Both the position numbers and the translations under genes were made by a program. 64,000 bases of DNA from DASQZT01 sp963728965 (lineage in GTDB: Bacteria > Acidobacteriota > Terriglobia > Bryobacterales > Bryobacteraceae), in assembly GCA_963728965.1 (NCBI GenBank), contig CAVSMH010000011.1, forward strand, positions 180,381 through 244,380. Reading direction: 5' to 3'. Each line of letters starts with the position of its first letter. Within the stretch, counting starts at the first letter, position 1. Shown here piece by piece: positions 33,978-42,645 of the stretch. Under the pieces are notes generated by a model. That model had not been told where the DNA came from. It ran no database searches and saw only the letters and a program-made list of their open reading frames with translations.

Positions 33978-35945
33978 ATGCGGATTCTCGCCCTCGCGCT
34001 GGCTGCCGAGATCGCCCTGTTCTCCTTTCTCGGCCCGAACTTCTTCACCATTGCCAATTTCTTCGAGATCATCCGCCTGAGCGTGGAACTGGGCCTGCTC
34101 GCCCTGGCCTTGACTCCGGTGATGATCACCGGCGGCATCGATCTCTCGGTCGGCTCCATGATGGGGCTGGCCGCGGTGGTGTTCGGCGCCGCCTGGCACG
34201 ACTGGCATCTTCCGATTGCCGCCGCCGCGCTGGCCGCGCTGCTCACCGGCACCGCGGGGGGCGCGCTGAACGCGGCGCTCATCACGCGCCTCCGCATTCC
34301 GGCGCTCATCGTCACCCTGGGCGGCTACTCGCTGTTTCGCGGCATCGCCGAAGGCATCACCCACGGCGCGGTGAACTACAGCGGCTTTCCGCGCTCGTTC
34401 CTGCAACTCGGGCAGGGCTACCTGGGAGGTGTGATCCCGGTGCAGTTGCCGTTGTTCCTGGCTGTGCTGGCCGGGTATGCCGTGTTGCAGCACCGGTCGG
34501 TCGTCGGCCGCACTCTCCATGCCATCGGCTTCAGCCCGGGCGGCGCGCGTTACGCGGGAGTGAACGTGCCTCGGCGCGTGGCGCTGGTGTACCTGCTCTC
34601 GGGCATGGTCGCCTCGCTGGCCGCGGTGGTGTATGTGGCCCACCTGGGCCAGGCCAAATCGGACGCGGGCACCGGGTACGAACTGGCGGCCATCACTGCC
34701 GTCGTCCTGGGCGGCACTTCGGTGTTCGGCGGACGCGGCTCCATTGGGGGCACGCTCCTGGGCCTGTTTTCGATCTCCGTTCTTCAGAATGGCCTGCGCC
34801 TCGCGGCTCTGCCTTCGGAACTCACCGGGGTGCTGACAGGCGTGGTTCTGGTGCTGGCCATCGGCCTCACCCACTGGGGCCGCGCGGCGCCTTCCACTCC
34901 TCTCGAGGAATCACCCACCATGCGGAACTCGCAACTCGCCGTGCTGTGCACGGTCATCATTGCCGGCGCGCTGATCGTGGCCGGCAGCAATGTCTGGATG
35001 GTCCGTTCGCTGCGCGGTCCCGCGGCGGCGGCCCCCGCGCACCGTCCCGTGGTCGCCATGATGCCCAAGGCCAAAGGCGACCCCTACTTCGTAAGCTGCC
35101 GCGCCGGCGCCGAAGAGGCCGCTCGCGAAACCGGCGTGGAGCTGATCTGGGATGGCCCAACCAACCTCGATCCGGCCCGGCAGAACGAAGTGGTGGAAGG
35201 CTGGATCACACGCCGGGTGGATGTGATCGCGGTCAGCGTGGAGAACTCCGCGGCGCTCTCCACGGTGCTCCGCAAAGCGCGCGAGCGCGGCATCCACGTG
35301 CTCACCTGGGATGCCGACGCCGCGCCCGATGCGCGCGACTACTTCATCAACCAGGCCACGCCCGAAGGCATCGGCAACACCCTCACCGACGAAGCCGCGC
35401 GCCTGATGAACGGCCGCGGCGAGTTCGCCATCGTCACCGGCGCCCTGAGCGCGGCCAACCAGAACCGCTGGATCGACGCCGTGAAGGCGCGCCTGGCGGC
35501 GAAGTATCCCGATCTGAAACTGCTCACCATCCGCCCCAGCGACGACGAGCGCGACAAGGCGTTCGCCGAAACCCAGACCATCCTGCGCGTCTATCCGAAC
35601 GTCCGGCTGATCATGGGCCTGGCCACCGGCGCCGTGCCGGGCGTGGCTGAAGCCGTGCGGCAGTCGGGCCGCAAGGATGTCTTCGTGATCGGTCTCTCGC
35701 TGCCCAACCTCAATAAGCGCTATGTCCACGACGGGGTCACCCAGGCGGTGGTGCTGTGGAACACGCGCGACCTGGGCTATCTCACGGTGTGGACGGCGGA
35801 TCTGTTGGCCGAGGGGCGCTTGCCCAAGGGCACGGCCTCGTTCCAGGCGGGACGCCTCGGCGCCATCGAAGTGCGCGGCGACCAGGTGCTGCTGGGCAAG
35901 CCGGTGATCTTCAACCGCGGCAACATCGACCAGTTCGATTTCTGA
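33978..35945 (+). CDS. Fused ABC permease 2 and periplasmic sugar-binding protein
   Basis: A 655-residue fusion. Residues 1-305 are a full CUT2 permease (MITGGIDLSVGSMMG, AVVLGGTSVFGGRGSIGGTLLG). A linker of about 20 residues follows, then an additional membrane segment (about 320-341). Residues 345-655 are a type I sugar-binding protein (VVAMMPKAKGDPYFVSCRAGAEEAA, LTWDADAAPDARDYFINQ). The extra segment would place the binding domain outside the inner membrane, as needed. An internal in-frame ATG at 34920 has GAGGAA 9 bases upstream, so a separate tethered binding protein may also be made. Substrate L-rhamnose is inferred from rhaM. Confidence 0.92.
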   Translation: MRILALALAAEIALFSFLGPNFFTIANFFEIIRLSVELGLLALALTPVMITGGIDLSVGSMMGLAAVVFGAAWHDWHLPIAAAALAALLTGTAGGALNAALITRLRIPALIVTLGGYSLFRGIAEGITHGAVNYSGFPRSFLQLGQGYLGGVIPVQLPLFLAVLAGYAVLQHRSVVGRTLHAIGFSPGGARYAGVNVPRRVALVYLLSGMVASLAAVVYVAHLGQAKSDAGTGYELAAITAVVLGGTSVFGGRGSIGGTLLGLFSISVLQNGLRLAALPSELTGVLTGVVLVLAIGLTHWGRAAPSTPLEESPTMRNSQLAVLCTVIIAGALIVAGSNVWMVRSLRGPAAAAPAHRPVVAMMPKAKGDPYFVSCRAGAEEAARETGVELIWDGPTNLDPARQNEVVEGWITRRVDVIAVSVENSAALSTVLRKARERGIHVLTWDADAAPDARDYFINQATPEGIGNTLTDEAARLMNGRGEFAIVTGALSAANQNRWIDAVKARLAAKYPDLKLLTIRPSDDERDKAFAETQTILRVYPNVRLIMGLATGAVPGVAEAVRQSGRKDVFVIGLSLPNLNKRYVHDGVTQAVVLWNTRDLGYLTVWTADLLAEGRLPKGTASFQAGRLGAIEVRGDQVLLGKPVIFNRGNIDQFDF

Positions 35946-35951
35946 GAGGCG

Positions 35952-35991
35952 CGGCCATCACCCCCGGCCGGCTTCACAGCGGGGGCGGCCG
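35952..35991. terminator. Bidirectional hairpin between the transporter and galT
   Basis: Two nested arm pairs, CGGCC/GGCCG and CCCCC/GGGGG, enclose a 15-base loop between two convergent genes. There is no long U tract on either side. Confidence 0.45.
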
Positions 35992-35993
35992 TC

Positions 35994-36995
35994 CTACCCG
36001 AGGCCCGCATCCCGGAGGAACTTGGCCGATTCCTCGGGCGGCGTCGGGTTGATGTAGAACCCCGTGCCCCACTCGAAACCGGCCACCTTCGTCAGCTTGG
36101 GGATGATTTCGATGTGCCAGTGATAGTGGGCCAGCGGCGCTTCCTGCACCGGCGCGCTGTGGACAATGAAGTTGTACGCCGGCCGTTCCAGCACTTTTTC
36201 GAGCTTGCGCAGCGTGGAACGCAGCACCCACGCCAGGTTTTGCAGGGTGGCGGCGTCGGACTCCTCGAAGTGCGATTCGTGGCGCTTGGGCAGAACCCAG
36301 GTTTCAAACGGAAACCGCGGCGCGTAGGGCTCCAGCACCGCAAACCGCTCCGTGTCGGTCACCAGGCGCGTTCCGGCGCCCGCTTCGTAGTGGATGATGT
36401 CGCAAAAGATGCACCGCTCTTTGAGATCGTAGAACAGCTTGCCGCCATCCACCTCTTCTTTGACCCGCTTGGGGATCACCGGCAGCGCGATAAGCTGGCA
36501 GTGTGGATGCGCCAGGGAGGCGCCTGCCGCCTCGCCATGATTCTTGAAGAGGAGGATGTAACGGAAGCGCCGGTCCTTTTTCAGGTCCTGCACGCGCTCC
36601 TTGAATGCCCACAACATCTCTTCAATCTGTTTTTCGGGAAGCTCGCTCAGGGTGGTGTTGTGATCCGGCGAATAAATGATTACCTCGTGAGCGCCGATGC
36701 CGTTCATCTTGTCGAACATCCCTTCACCCTCGCGGTTGAGGTCCCCTTCAATACCGAGCACCGGAAACTTGTTAGGCACCACGCGCACCCGCCACCCTGG
36801 CTCGTTCGGCCGGCCGCTGTTGCGGTAAGCCATGATCTCGGGCGGCGTTTTTTGTTCGTTGCCGTAGCAGAAGGGACACACGCCCGACGCCGTAGGCAGC
36901 ACGGACTGGCGAATGAAATCGCTCGGCCGCTTGGCGCGATCGGTGGCAATGATCACCCATCGGCCGGTGACCGGATCTTTGCGCAATTCGGGCAA
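35994..36995 (-). CDS. galT: Galactose-1-phosphate uridylyltransferase
   Basis: Leloir-pathway enzyme that exchanges UMP between UDP-glucose and galactose-1-phosphate. The 333 residues contain the zinc pair Cys40/Cys43 (CPFCYGNEQKTPPE) and the active-site motif His163-Pro-His165-x-Gln (HPHCQL), with His165 the nucleophile that carries UMP. NKFPVL and the C-terminal YHWHIEIIPKL are also typical. The start is TTG at 36995, supported by a strong GGAGGAA about 9 bases upstream. Other galactose genes are not nearby; galactose from pectin side chains could feed it. Confidence 0.93.
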   Translation of the reverse strand: MPELRKDPVTGRWVIIATDRAKRPSDFIRQSVLPTASGVCPFCYGNEQKTPPEIMAYRNSGRPNEPGWRVRVVPNKFPVLGIEGDLNREGEGMFDKMNGIGAHEVIIYSPDHNTTLSELPEKQIEEMLWAFKERVQDLKKDRRFRYILLFKNHGEAAGASLAHPHCQLIALPVIPKRVKEEVDGGKLFYDLKERCIFCDIIHYEAGAGTRLVTDTERFAVLEPYAPRFPFETWVLPKRHESHFEESDAATLQNLAWVLRSTLRKLEKVLERPAYNFIVHSAPVQEAPLAHYHWHIEIIPKLTKVAGFEWGTGFYINPTPPEESAKFLRDAGLG

Positions 36996-37031
36996 TTAGG
37001 GATGTTCCTCCGGATTATTTGGTAACGGATG

Positions 37032-37037
37032 ATTATA
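37032..37037 (-). promoter_or_regulatory. Candidate -10 box upstream of galT
   Basis: TATAAT on the minus strand, about 37 bases before the TTG start of galT. TTGACG and TTGACC occur upstream but at poor spacing (22 and 10 bases), so only the -10 is supported. Confidence 0.4.
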
Positions 37038-37061
37038 GCGTTATATCGGTCAAATCGTACG

Positions 37062-37469
37062 TCAAAAACGCCGAAACGCGTCGCGAATCCAACGGATACG
37101 GGGTGTGTCTCCCAGCACTACGCTCACGATATCGAATCGGGTTTCCTCCCAGGCTACCTGCGCGCGCCGCGCGTAATCCCGCGCGGCCCGGTGCAAACGC
37201 TTCTGTTTTTCCGCATCGACGGCCGCTTCCGGCTGGCCGAATTCTTCGCTGGCGCGAGTCTTCACTTCGACAAACACCAGCGTGGCGCCGTGCCACACCA
37301 CCAGGTCCACTTCGCCCGAGCCGGACTCGGTGCGGTGGTTCCGCGCCACCACCGTGCAGCCCTGCCGGCGCAGGTAGCGGTGCGCGAGGTCTTCCCCGAT
37401 GCGCCCGCTGTCGTCGCCCAGGCGCCGCCGCCGCAGCGCGTCCGCGGCCCGGTATAGCAGCGATATCAC
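37062..37469 (-). CDS. YraN/UPF0102 family protein (endonuclease-like fold)
   Basis: A 135-residue protein with the Holliday-junction-resolvase-like motif GSGEVDLVVWHGATLVFVEVKTR, plus GRIGEDLAHRYL at the N-terminus. The acidic residues and Lys of the nuclease core are intact, though the cellular role of YraN is not established. The GTG start overlaps the methyltransferase stop (GTGA). Fourth-to-last in a minus-strand run from the GabT-like gene to galT. Confidence 0.87.
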   Translation of the reverse strand: MISLLYRAADALRRRRLGDDSGRIGEDLAHRYLRRQGCTVVARNHRTESGSGEVDLVVWHGATLVFVEVKTRASEEFGQPEAAVDAEKQKRLHRAARDYARRAQVAWEETRFDIVSVVLGDTPRIRWIRDAFRRF

Positions 37470-38020
37470 TTCCGCACCTCGAATTCGAATGCCATCACTT
37501 TGCCGCGCACCACGTAGCAGAGGTAATACTCCCAGAAGCGGCGGTAGCGCGGGAAGCGGTTGACCAGGTATTCGAACCCCAGCCACCGCCACAATGCCAG
37601 TAGCTTGAGGCGCACGGAAATCTCGTGAAATCGCACCGGAGAATAGTAGCCGAAGCCGCCGTGCTTCTCCCCGAAATAGCGGAAGCTGAAGCTGGTGAGG
37701 TGGCTCTTGTGGGTAGGGTCGCAGAAGGAGCTGAAATCGGTATAGTGCGGTGTTTCAATGCGCACCGTGCCGCCCGCCCGCACCAGGCGGTGAAACTCCT
37801 CCATGGTGCGGATCACGTCGTTGACGTGTTCGATCACGTGGATGGCGGTGACGCGGTCGAATGCGCCGTCGCGGAACGGATACGGAAAGCGGTCCAGGTC
37901 CACCAGCACATCGGCGCGGCTGGCGGGATTGCGGTCGATGCCGATGGCGCCGGGCTGCTTGTGAATCCCGCAGCCGACATCGAGGATCCTCAACCGTTTT
38001 GTATCGCTGTCGCCAGGCAC
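37466..38020 (-). CDS. Class I SAM-dependent methyltransferase
   Basis: A Rossmann-type methyltransferase of about 184 residues. Motif I is RILDVGCGIHKQPGAIGID; VLVDLDRFPYPFRDGAFDRVTAIHVIEHV and RLVRAGGTVRIETPHY follow. The family is common in polysaccharide and cell-envelope loci, but the acceptor is unknown. The start is uncertain: GTG at 38020 overlaps the upstream gene by 31 bases, whereas a TTG at 37993 would overlap its stop as TTGA and begin right at motif I. Confidence 0.82.
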   Translation of the reverse strand: MPGDSDTKRLRILDVGCGIHKQPGAIGIDRNPASRADVLVDLDRFPYPFRDGAFDRVTAIHVIEHVNDVIRTMEEFHRLVRAGGTVRIETPHYTDFSSFCDPTHKSHLTSFSFRYFGEKHGGFGYYSPVRFHEISVRLKLLALWRWLGFEYLVNRFPRYRRFWEYYLCYVVRGKVMAFEFEVRK

Positions 38021-39348
38021 TCTTCCAGCGTCTCGACCGCAAAGTCGCACTGATCGCGCGAAACCACCAGCGGCGGGCACAGCCGGATGGTGTTGTCGCC
38101 GGCGCCGAGCACCAGCAGTCCGCGCTCGAACGCCAACTGCACCACCCGGTCGCGAAGCTCCGGGGCCCTTTCTTTGGTCCGCTGGTCGCGTACCAGTTCA
38201 ATGCCGATCATCAGGCCCAGCCCGCGCACTTCGCCCACTGTGGCGAAGCGCGCCGGCCAGTCGCGCATACGCCCCATCAGGTGGCCGCCCATGCGCGCCG
38301 CGTTTTCCAGCAGTCCTTCCTCCAGCAGCGCGATGGTGGTCAGCGCCGCCGCACAGGCAACCGGGTTCCCGCCGAATGTCGAAGCATGGGCTCCCGGCGG
38401 CCACGTCATCAGGTCGGCACGGGCCACCGTCGCTCCCAGCGGCAGCCCGCTGGCGATTCCTTTGGCCACGGCCAGAATATCGGGGACGGCGTCGAAGTGC
38501 TCGGCCGCCCACATCCTGCCCGTGCGCCCCATCCCGGACTGCACCTCATCGAAAATCAGAAGAATACCATTTTGTTCGCCCACCCGCTTCAACTCGTCGA
38601 AGAACTTGCGGGGCGGCACCACGTAGCCGCCTTCACCCTGCACCGGTTCGATCACGATGGCCGCGGTCTCTTCGGCCGGCGCCACCGTCTTCAGCAGCGT
38701 GTCTTCGATATGCCGGATGCACTCCACGGCGCACCGCTCGGGCGTCTGGCCGAACGGGCATCGGTAGCAGTTGGGGTAGGGCGCGTGCACCACCCCGGGG
38801 AGGAGCGGGCCGAAGCCGGCGCGCTGCACGGCCTTGCGCGCAGTGAGCGAAAGCGCACCCAGCGTGCGCCCGTGAAAGCCGCCGTAAAAGGCGATGATCT
38901 TGTCGCGTCCCGTGGACCAGCGGGCCAGCTTGATGGCGCCCTCCATGGCCTCGGCCCCGGAATTTCCGAACGAGATGCGGCGCTCCACCGTGCCCGGGGC
39001 GATGGCCGACAGCTTCTCCGCCAGCGCCACCATCTCTTCGTAAAAGAAATCGGTGCCCGACATGTGGATGAGGCGCGCCGCCTGCCGCTGGATGGCCTCG
39101 ATCACGCGAGGATGGCAGTGTCCGGTGGCCACCACGGCAATGCCCGCATTGAAGTCCAGGAACCGGTTCCCGTCCACGTCCTCGACCAGGCAGCCGTGGG
39201 CCTGTTCGGCGACCAGCGGATAGCACCGCGTGTACGAAGGGGAGACGTGCCGCGCGTCGCGCTCGATCACCGCACGCGCGCGGGCGCCGGGCACCGGACC
39301 CTTGAGATGCGGCAAGTCCGGACGGACCTGGGTCAGAGAATTTTCCAT
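37990..39348 (-). CDS. Class III aminotransferase, 4-aminobutyrate aminotransferase-like
   Basis: A 452-residue PLP enzyme. Motifs include the GHCHPRV and FGNSGAEAMEGAIKLAR phosphate-binding region, the FYGGFHGRTLGALSLT segment, FDEVQSGMGRTGRMWA and AVAKGIASGLPLGA with the PLP lysine. GabT-type enzymes move amino groups from omega-amino acids to 2-oxoglutarate. A cysteine-rich insert, PNCYRCPFGQTPERCAVEC, is seen in some homologues. ATG at 39348 has GAGGAG 6 bases upstream, favouring it over the longer frame from 39495. Confidence 0.88.
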   Translation of the reverse strand: MENSLTQVRPDLPHLKGPVPGARARAVIERDARHVSPSYTRCYPLVAEQAHGCLVEDVDGNRFLDFNAGIAVVATGHCHPRVIEAIQRQAARLIHMSGTDFFYEEMVALAEKLSAIAPGTVERRISFGNSGAEAMEGAIKLARWSTGRDKIIAFYGGFHGRTLGALSLTARKAVQRAGFGPLLPGVVHAPYPNCYRCPFGQTPERCAVECIRHIEDTLLKTVAPAEETAAIVIEPVQGEGGYVVPPRKFFDELKRVGEQNGILLIFDEVQSGMGRTGRMWAAEHFDAVPDILAVAKGIASGLPLGATVARADLMTWPPGAHASTFGGNPVACAAALTTIALLEEGLLENAARMGGHLMGRMRDWPARFATVGEVRGLGLMIGIELVRDQRTKERAPELRDRVVQLAFERGLLVLGAGDNTIRLCPPLVVSRDQCDFAVETLEECLATAIQNG

Positions 39349-39484
39349 TTTGGGCTCCTCAAAAAAACGACGGCGATCGGATGCCGGTCGGGGTTGAAAC
39401 CTGCGCGCCGGTAAGAAGGCGGCACGCGCCGCGGGAGCAGGCGGCTGGGCTAGTCGGAGCCAAACAGCCCGGGGCGGGAAGTCG

Positions 39485-39500
39485 ATGGCGTACACGCCAT
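39485..39500. promoter_or_regulatory. Inverted repeat upstream of the GabT-like operon
   Basis: ATGGCGT-AC-ACGCCAT has perfect 7-base arms, in the 235-base gap between the ADOP remnant and the GabT-like gene. It could be a dimeric-regulator operator; no regulator can be assigned. Confidence 0.35.
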
Positions 39501-39583
39501 AGCCATATCTTCAGTTTAAACCCTCGCTGCGAAAATCGGGAACGCCGGAGTCGCACGCGCCATGCGAAGGGAGCCCCAACCGG

Positions 39584-42135
39584 CTAGTCGAGACGCAAGG
39601 CATCGTTCGGGTTCACCCGGGTGGCCCGGAAGGCGGGGATGAACGCCGCGGTGACAGCCGCCGAGGCCAGCACCAGGATCGTCTGGGCGATGGTGGCGGG
39701 GTCGGTTGCCCTCACCCCGAACAACTGCGAGTCTACCAACCGGGACAGCGCCGCCACGCACGGCACCGCGATCGCAATCCCGGCGGCAATCATGGCGACC
39801 GCATCCCGCAGCACCAGCCAGATCGCCGAGCCTCCGGTTGCCCCCAGCGCGATCCGTATGCCGATCTCGCGCCTGCGCTGCCTCACCACGAACGACATCA
39901 CGCCGTACATTCCGACCAGCGAAAGCACCAGCGCCAGCAGCCCGAAGGCCGCCGAGAGCGTGGCCAGCATGTGCTCGGTATTCAGCGAGCGGTCGACCTG
40001 TTCATCGACAGTCCGGAAGGACAGGATCGGCAACGCCGGATCGGCGTGATGAACGATCGCGCGAATCGATTGAAACGCCAGTTCCGGCGAGCCGCGAACC
40101 TTTACGTAGAAGGTCGCGCCGCCGTCGCCCTCTTCGGAAATCGGAAAGTAGGCCTGCTCGGATTGATCGCGAAGCCCGCGATAGTTGAAGTCCTCCGCGA
40201 CGCCGATGATTTCGGTATTCGGCCTGGCGTCGGGCCCCGAACCCTTGCAGATGCGCACACCGAGTGGGTTGCGCCCGTCGAGGTATCGTTTCACAAATGC
40301 CGCGGTGACGACTGCCGTATGTCGGCCGGACTCGCCTGCCGAAGGCGAGTCGCGTTCGTCGAAGTCCCTCCCGGCCAGAATCCGGATTCCCAGCATACGG
40401 AAGAATCCGGGTGTCACCGCATTCAGGTTGACATCCCGGTCGGTAGTGATGCGCCGATCGGTTTGAATGGTTATGGGATCGTTCCAGCTTCCACCGGTCA
40501 ACAACGGGAAACGCGCCAGGGCGGACATCCGTACGGCGGCGGACGCGCGAATCTCCTCGTGAATGCGGCGAATCAGTTGCCTTCCCTGCGAAGCCGAATA
40601 TCCGTTGCGACGGGGATCGAGGCCGAACGAAACCAGGCTGGATGTGTCAAACCCCGGCCCCTTGGCCAGCAGGCCCGTCAGCGTTCGCACAAAGAGCACC
40701 GCTCCGACAAGCAGGATCAGCGAGAAGGCAATCTGCACCGTGACCATCGCCTTGCGCACCCGAACGCCGCCGAGCGCGGCACCGGCTCGGGCGCGGAGCG
40801 AACAGATGAGCGATTCACGGCCGGCGCGAGTGCCACGCCCAGCGTTCCTCCGGCCATGCCAAGCAGGATACTGTCGGCGAGAAGCTGCCGGCCGATCCGC
40901 CCGCGCGAAGCCCCTAGCGCCAGGCGCGTGCTGATTTCCCGTTCTCGCGCCAATCCGCGCGCCAGGAAGAGTCCGGCCACGTTCAGGCAGGCCAGACCCA
41001 GCAAAAGCGCGGTTGCCGCGAAAAGCACCCAGAGCGGCTCCGCAAGCCGGCGGCGCAGGCCGCAGTGGCCTTGCGGCGCGGGAGTGAGTTCGAGTGTCGA
41101 AGCCAGAAACCGGCGCCGCCGCGGCGCGGTGATCGGCGGAAAACCGGCGCGCCGCATGTCCTCCTCCAGCATCGCTTTGAACCACGGTTGCAGCCCGGCC
41201 TGAGCCTGCTTTAGCGATACGCCCTGCCGGAGCCGGCCCAGGATTTGCATCCAGCGGGTACGGCGGTCCCACAAACCGTCAAAACCGGGAATCGCCTGCG
41301 AGGACATCGAGGCTGGAATCCAGAGTGCCGGAACCTGCCCCACGTCGATGCCGCGGAACGATGGGGCGGCGACGCCAACCACGGTCATGGGGTGTTGATT
41401 CACGAGGACCTTGCGGCCCACCACGTCAGCAGCGCCCGCCAGTTGCGTTTGCCAGAAGTCATACGCCAGCACAACCACCGGACTCGCCCCGGGCGCACCG
41501 TCATCCTCAGGCCCCAAAACCCTTCCGAGCGCGGGGCCCACTCCGAAAACGGAGAAGTAAGTGCCCGAGACGATTTCCGCTTCCGCCGGTTGGTGCTCGC
41601 CGCCCGTCGAGAGGTTCACCGTGGTAGCGGCACGGCACAGTACGCCTTCGAAAAACCGGCCCTGCGCCTGAAGGTCGCGGCAGATCGGGTACGACATCAA
41701 ATTCCAAGTGCCGAACGCGTTGGCCACCGCGTCGCCTTTCCAATCGATCAGGACGAGATTTTCGGGCTGCCGCACCGGCAGCGCGTGCAAGACCACTTGA
41801 TCGACAAGAGAGTAGATCGCCGTGGTTGCCCCAATGCCGAGTGCCAGCGAAAACACCGTCGTGGCGGTGAATGAAAGACTGCGCCGAAGCGACCGCGCGG
41901 CCAACCGGACATCACTTGCGCCATCACGCAGCCACCGGCTGAGCCACACGTCACGCACTTCCTCCCGCACCTGGGTAAGGCCGCCGAACTCCAACCCGGC
42001 CTGCCTCTTGGCTTCGGACTCCGGCAGGCCGCTCCCCATGAGGTCGCTCGCCCGGCGGTCGATGTGGTACCGCAACTCGCGGTCGAGGCTGCGTTCCAAA
42101 TCTCCCCGGCGGAACCAGTTCCATAGCTGTTTCAT
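39584..42135 (-). pseudogene. ADOP-type (MacB-like) duplicated permease, frameshifted
   Basis: The N-terminal half (from ATG 42135) has the ADOP prefix (ELRYHIDRRASDLMGSGLPESEAKRQAGLEFGG in outline), a first FtsX/MacB permease unit and a periplasmic MacB core domain. Its frame derails after GGTLGVALA near 40845 and stops at 40717. The second half is intact in another frame from LICSLRARAGAALGG onward and carries the second permease unit, ending NPNDALRLD at 39584. About 60 residues that normally join the halves seem to be missing, so an out-of-frame deletion explains the break. The PadR gene overlaps its start, as usual for this family. Confidence 0.82.
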
Positions 42136-42473
42136 GCCCGGTTGCCCTCGTCGAAGATGAGCCGGACGGCGCCCGCAAGGCGAGCCCAGCTATCCTTCTC
42201 GATGGCGAGCTGCTTTCGGCCGGAGCGCGTCAGCGAGTAGAACCTGGCCTCGCGTCCCGTCTCCGATTGTTTCCACTCGGCCTGTAGCCATCCTTTCTGT
42301 TCCAACCGGTGCAGGGCGGGATAGAGCGAGCCCTGGTTGACCTGAACCACGGAACGCGAAATCTGCTCCAATCGCTGTGCGATCCCGTAGCCGTGGGCGG
42401 GTTCGAGCGAAAGGACCTGTAGGATCAGCATATCGAGCGTGCCTTGCGGAATGGGAAAACGAGGCGATGGCAT
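42132..42473 (-). CDS. PadR-family transcriptional regulator
   Basis: A 113-residue winged-helix protein: PQGTLDMLILQVLSLEPAHGYGIAQRLEQIS, QGSLYPALHRLEQKGWL and ARFYSLTRSGRKQL are the family signature. In Acidobacteriota PadR genes commonly precede ADOP permeases, and here the stop overlaps the permease ATG (ATGA). It remains intact although the permease is broken. It is divergent from the toxin gene. Confidence 0.92.
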   Translation of the reverse strand: MPSPRFPIPQGTLDMLILQVLSLEPAHGYGIAQRLEQISRSVVQVNQGSLYPALHRLEQKGWLQAEWKQSETGREARFYSLTRSGRKQLAIEKDSWARLAGAVRLIFDEGNRA

Positions 42474-42607
42474 GGATACCTCAAGCTTCTACCATTCAGC
42501 TTGCGCCCTAATAGGTCGAAGGTCAAGGTGTCACGCGGAAGAACGAATCCGGCGCCGCCGCACCGTCTGAAAGAGGACAGTCTGGCTGGAAAGGGAGCCC
42601 GAAGGAC

Positions 42608-42636
42608 TTGTGAAAGCCGGCTGATCAGCGTAAAGT
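42608..42636 (+). promoter_or_regulatory. Candidate promoter of the toxin/immunity pair
   Basis: TTGTGA (42608-42613), a 17-base spacer and TAAAGT (42631-42636). The -10 ends 9 bases before the GTG start at 42646, with only a weak AGG between, so the message could be leaderless. Confidence 0.5.
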
Positions 42637-42645
42637 TAGGTCGCT

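Noticed and set aside
32787..34874. 695-residue minus-strand frame opposite the transporter genes
   Set aside because: It is low-complexity Arg/Asp/Gly/His-rich and antisense to well-supported ABC genes.
40717..40860. Programmed ribosomal frameshift in the ADOP gene
   Set aside because: No slippery heptamer or structure was noticed, and the protein also lacks a joining segment, so a deletion is the simpler explanation.
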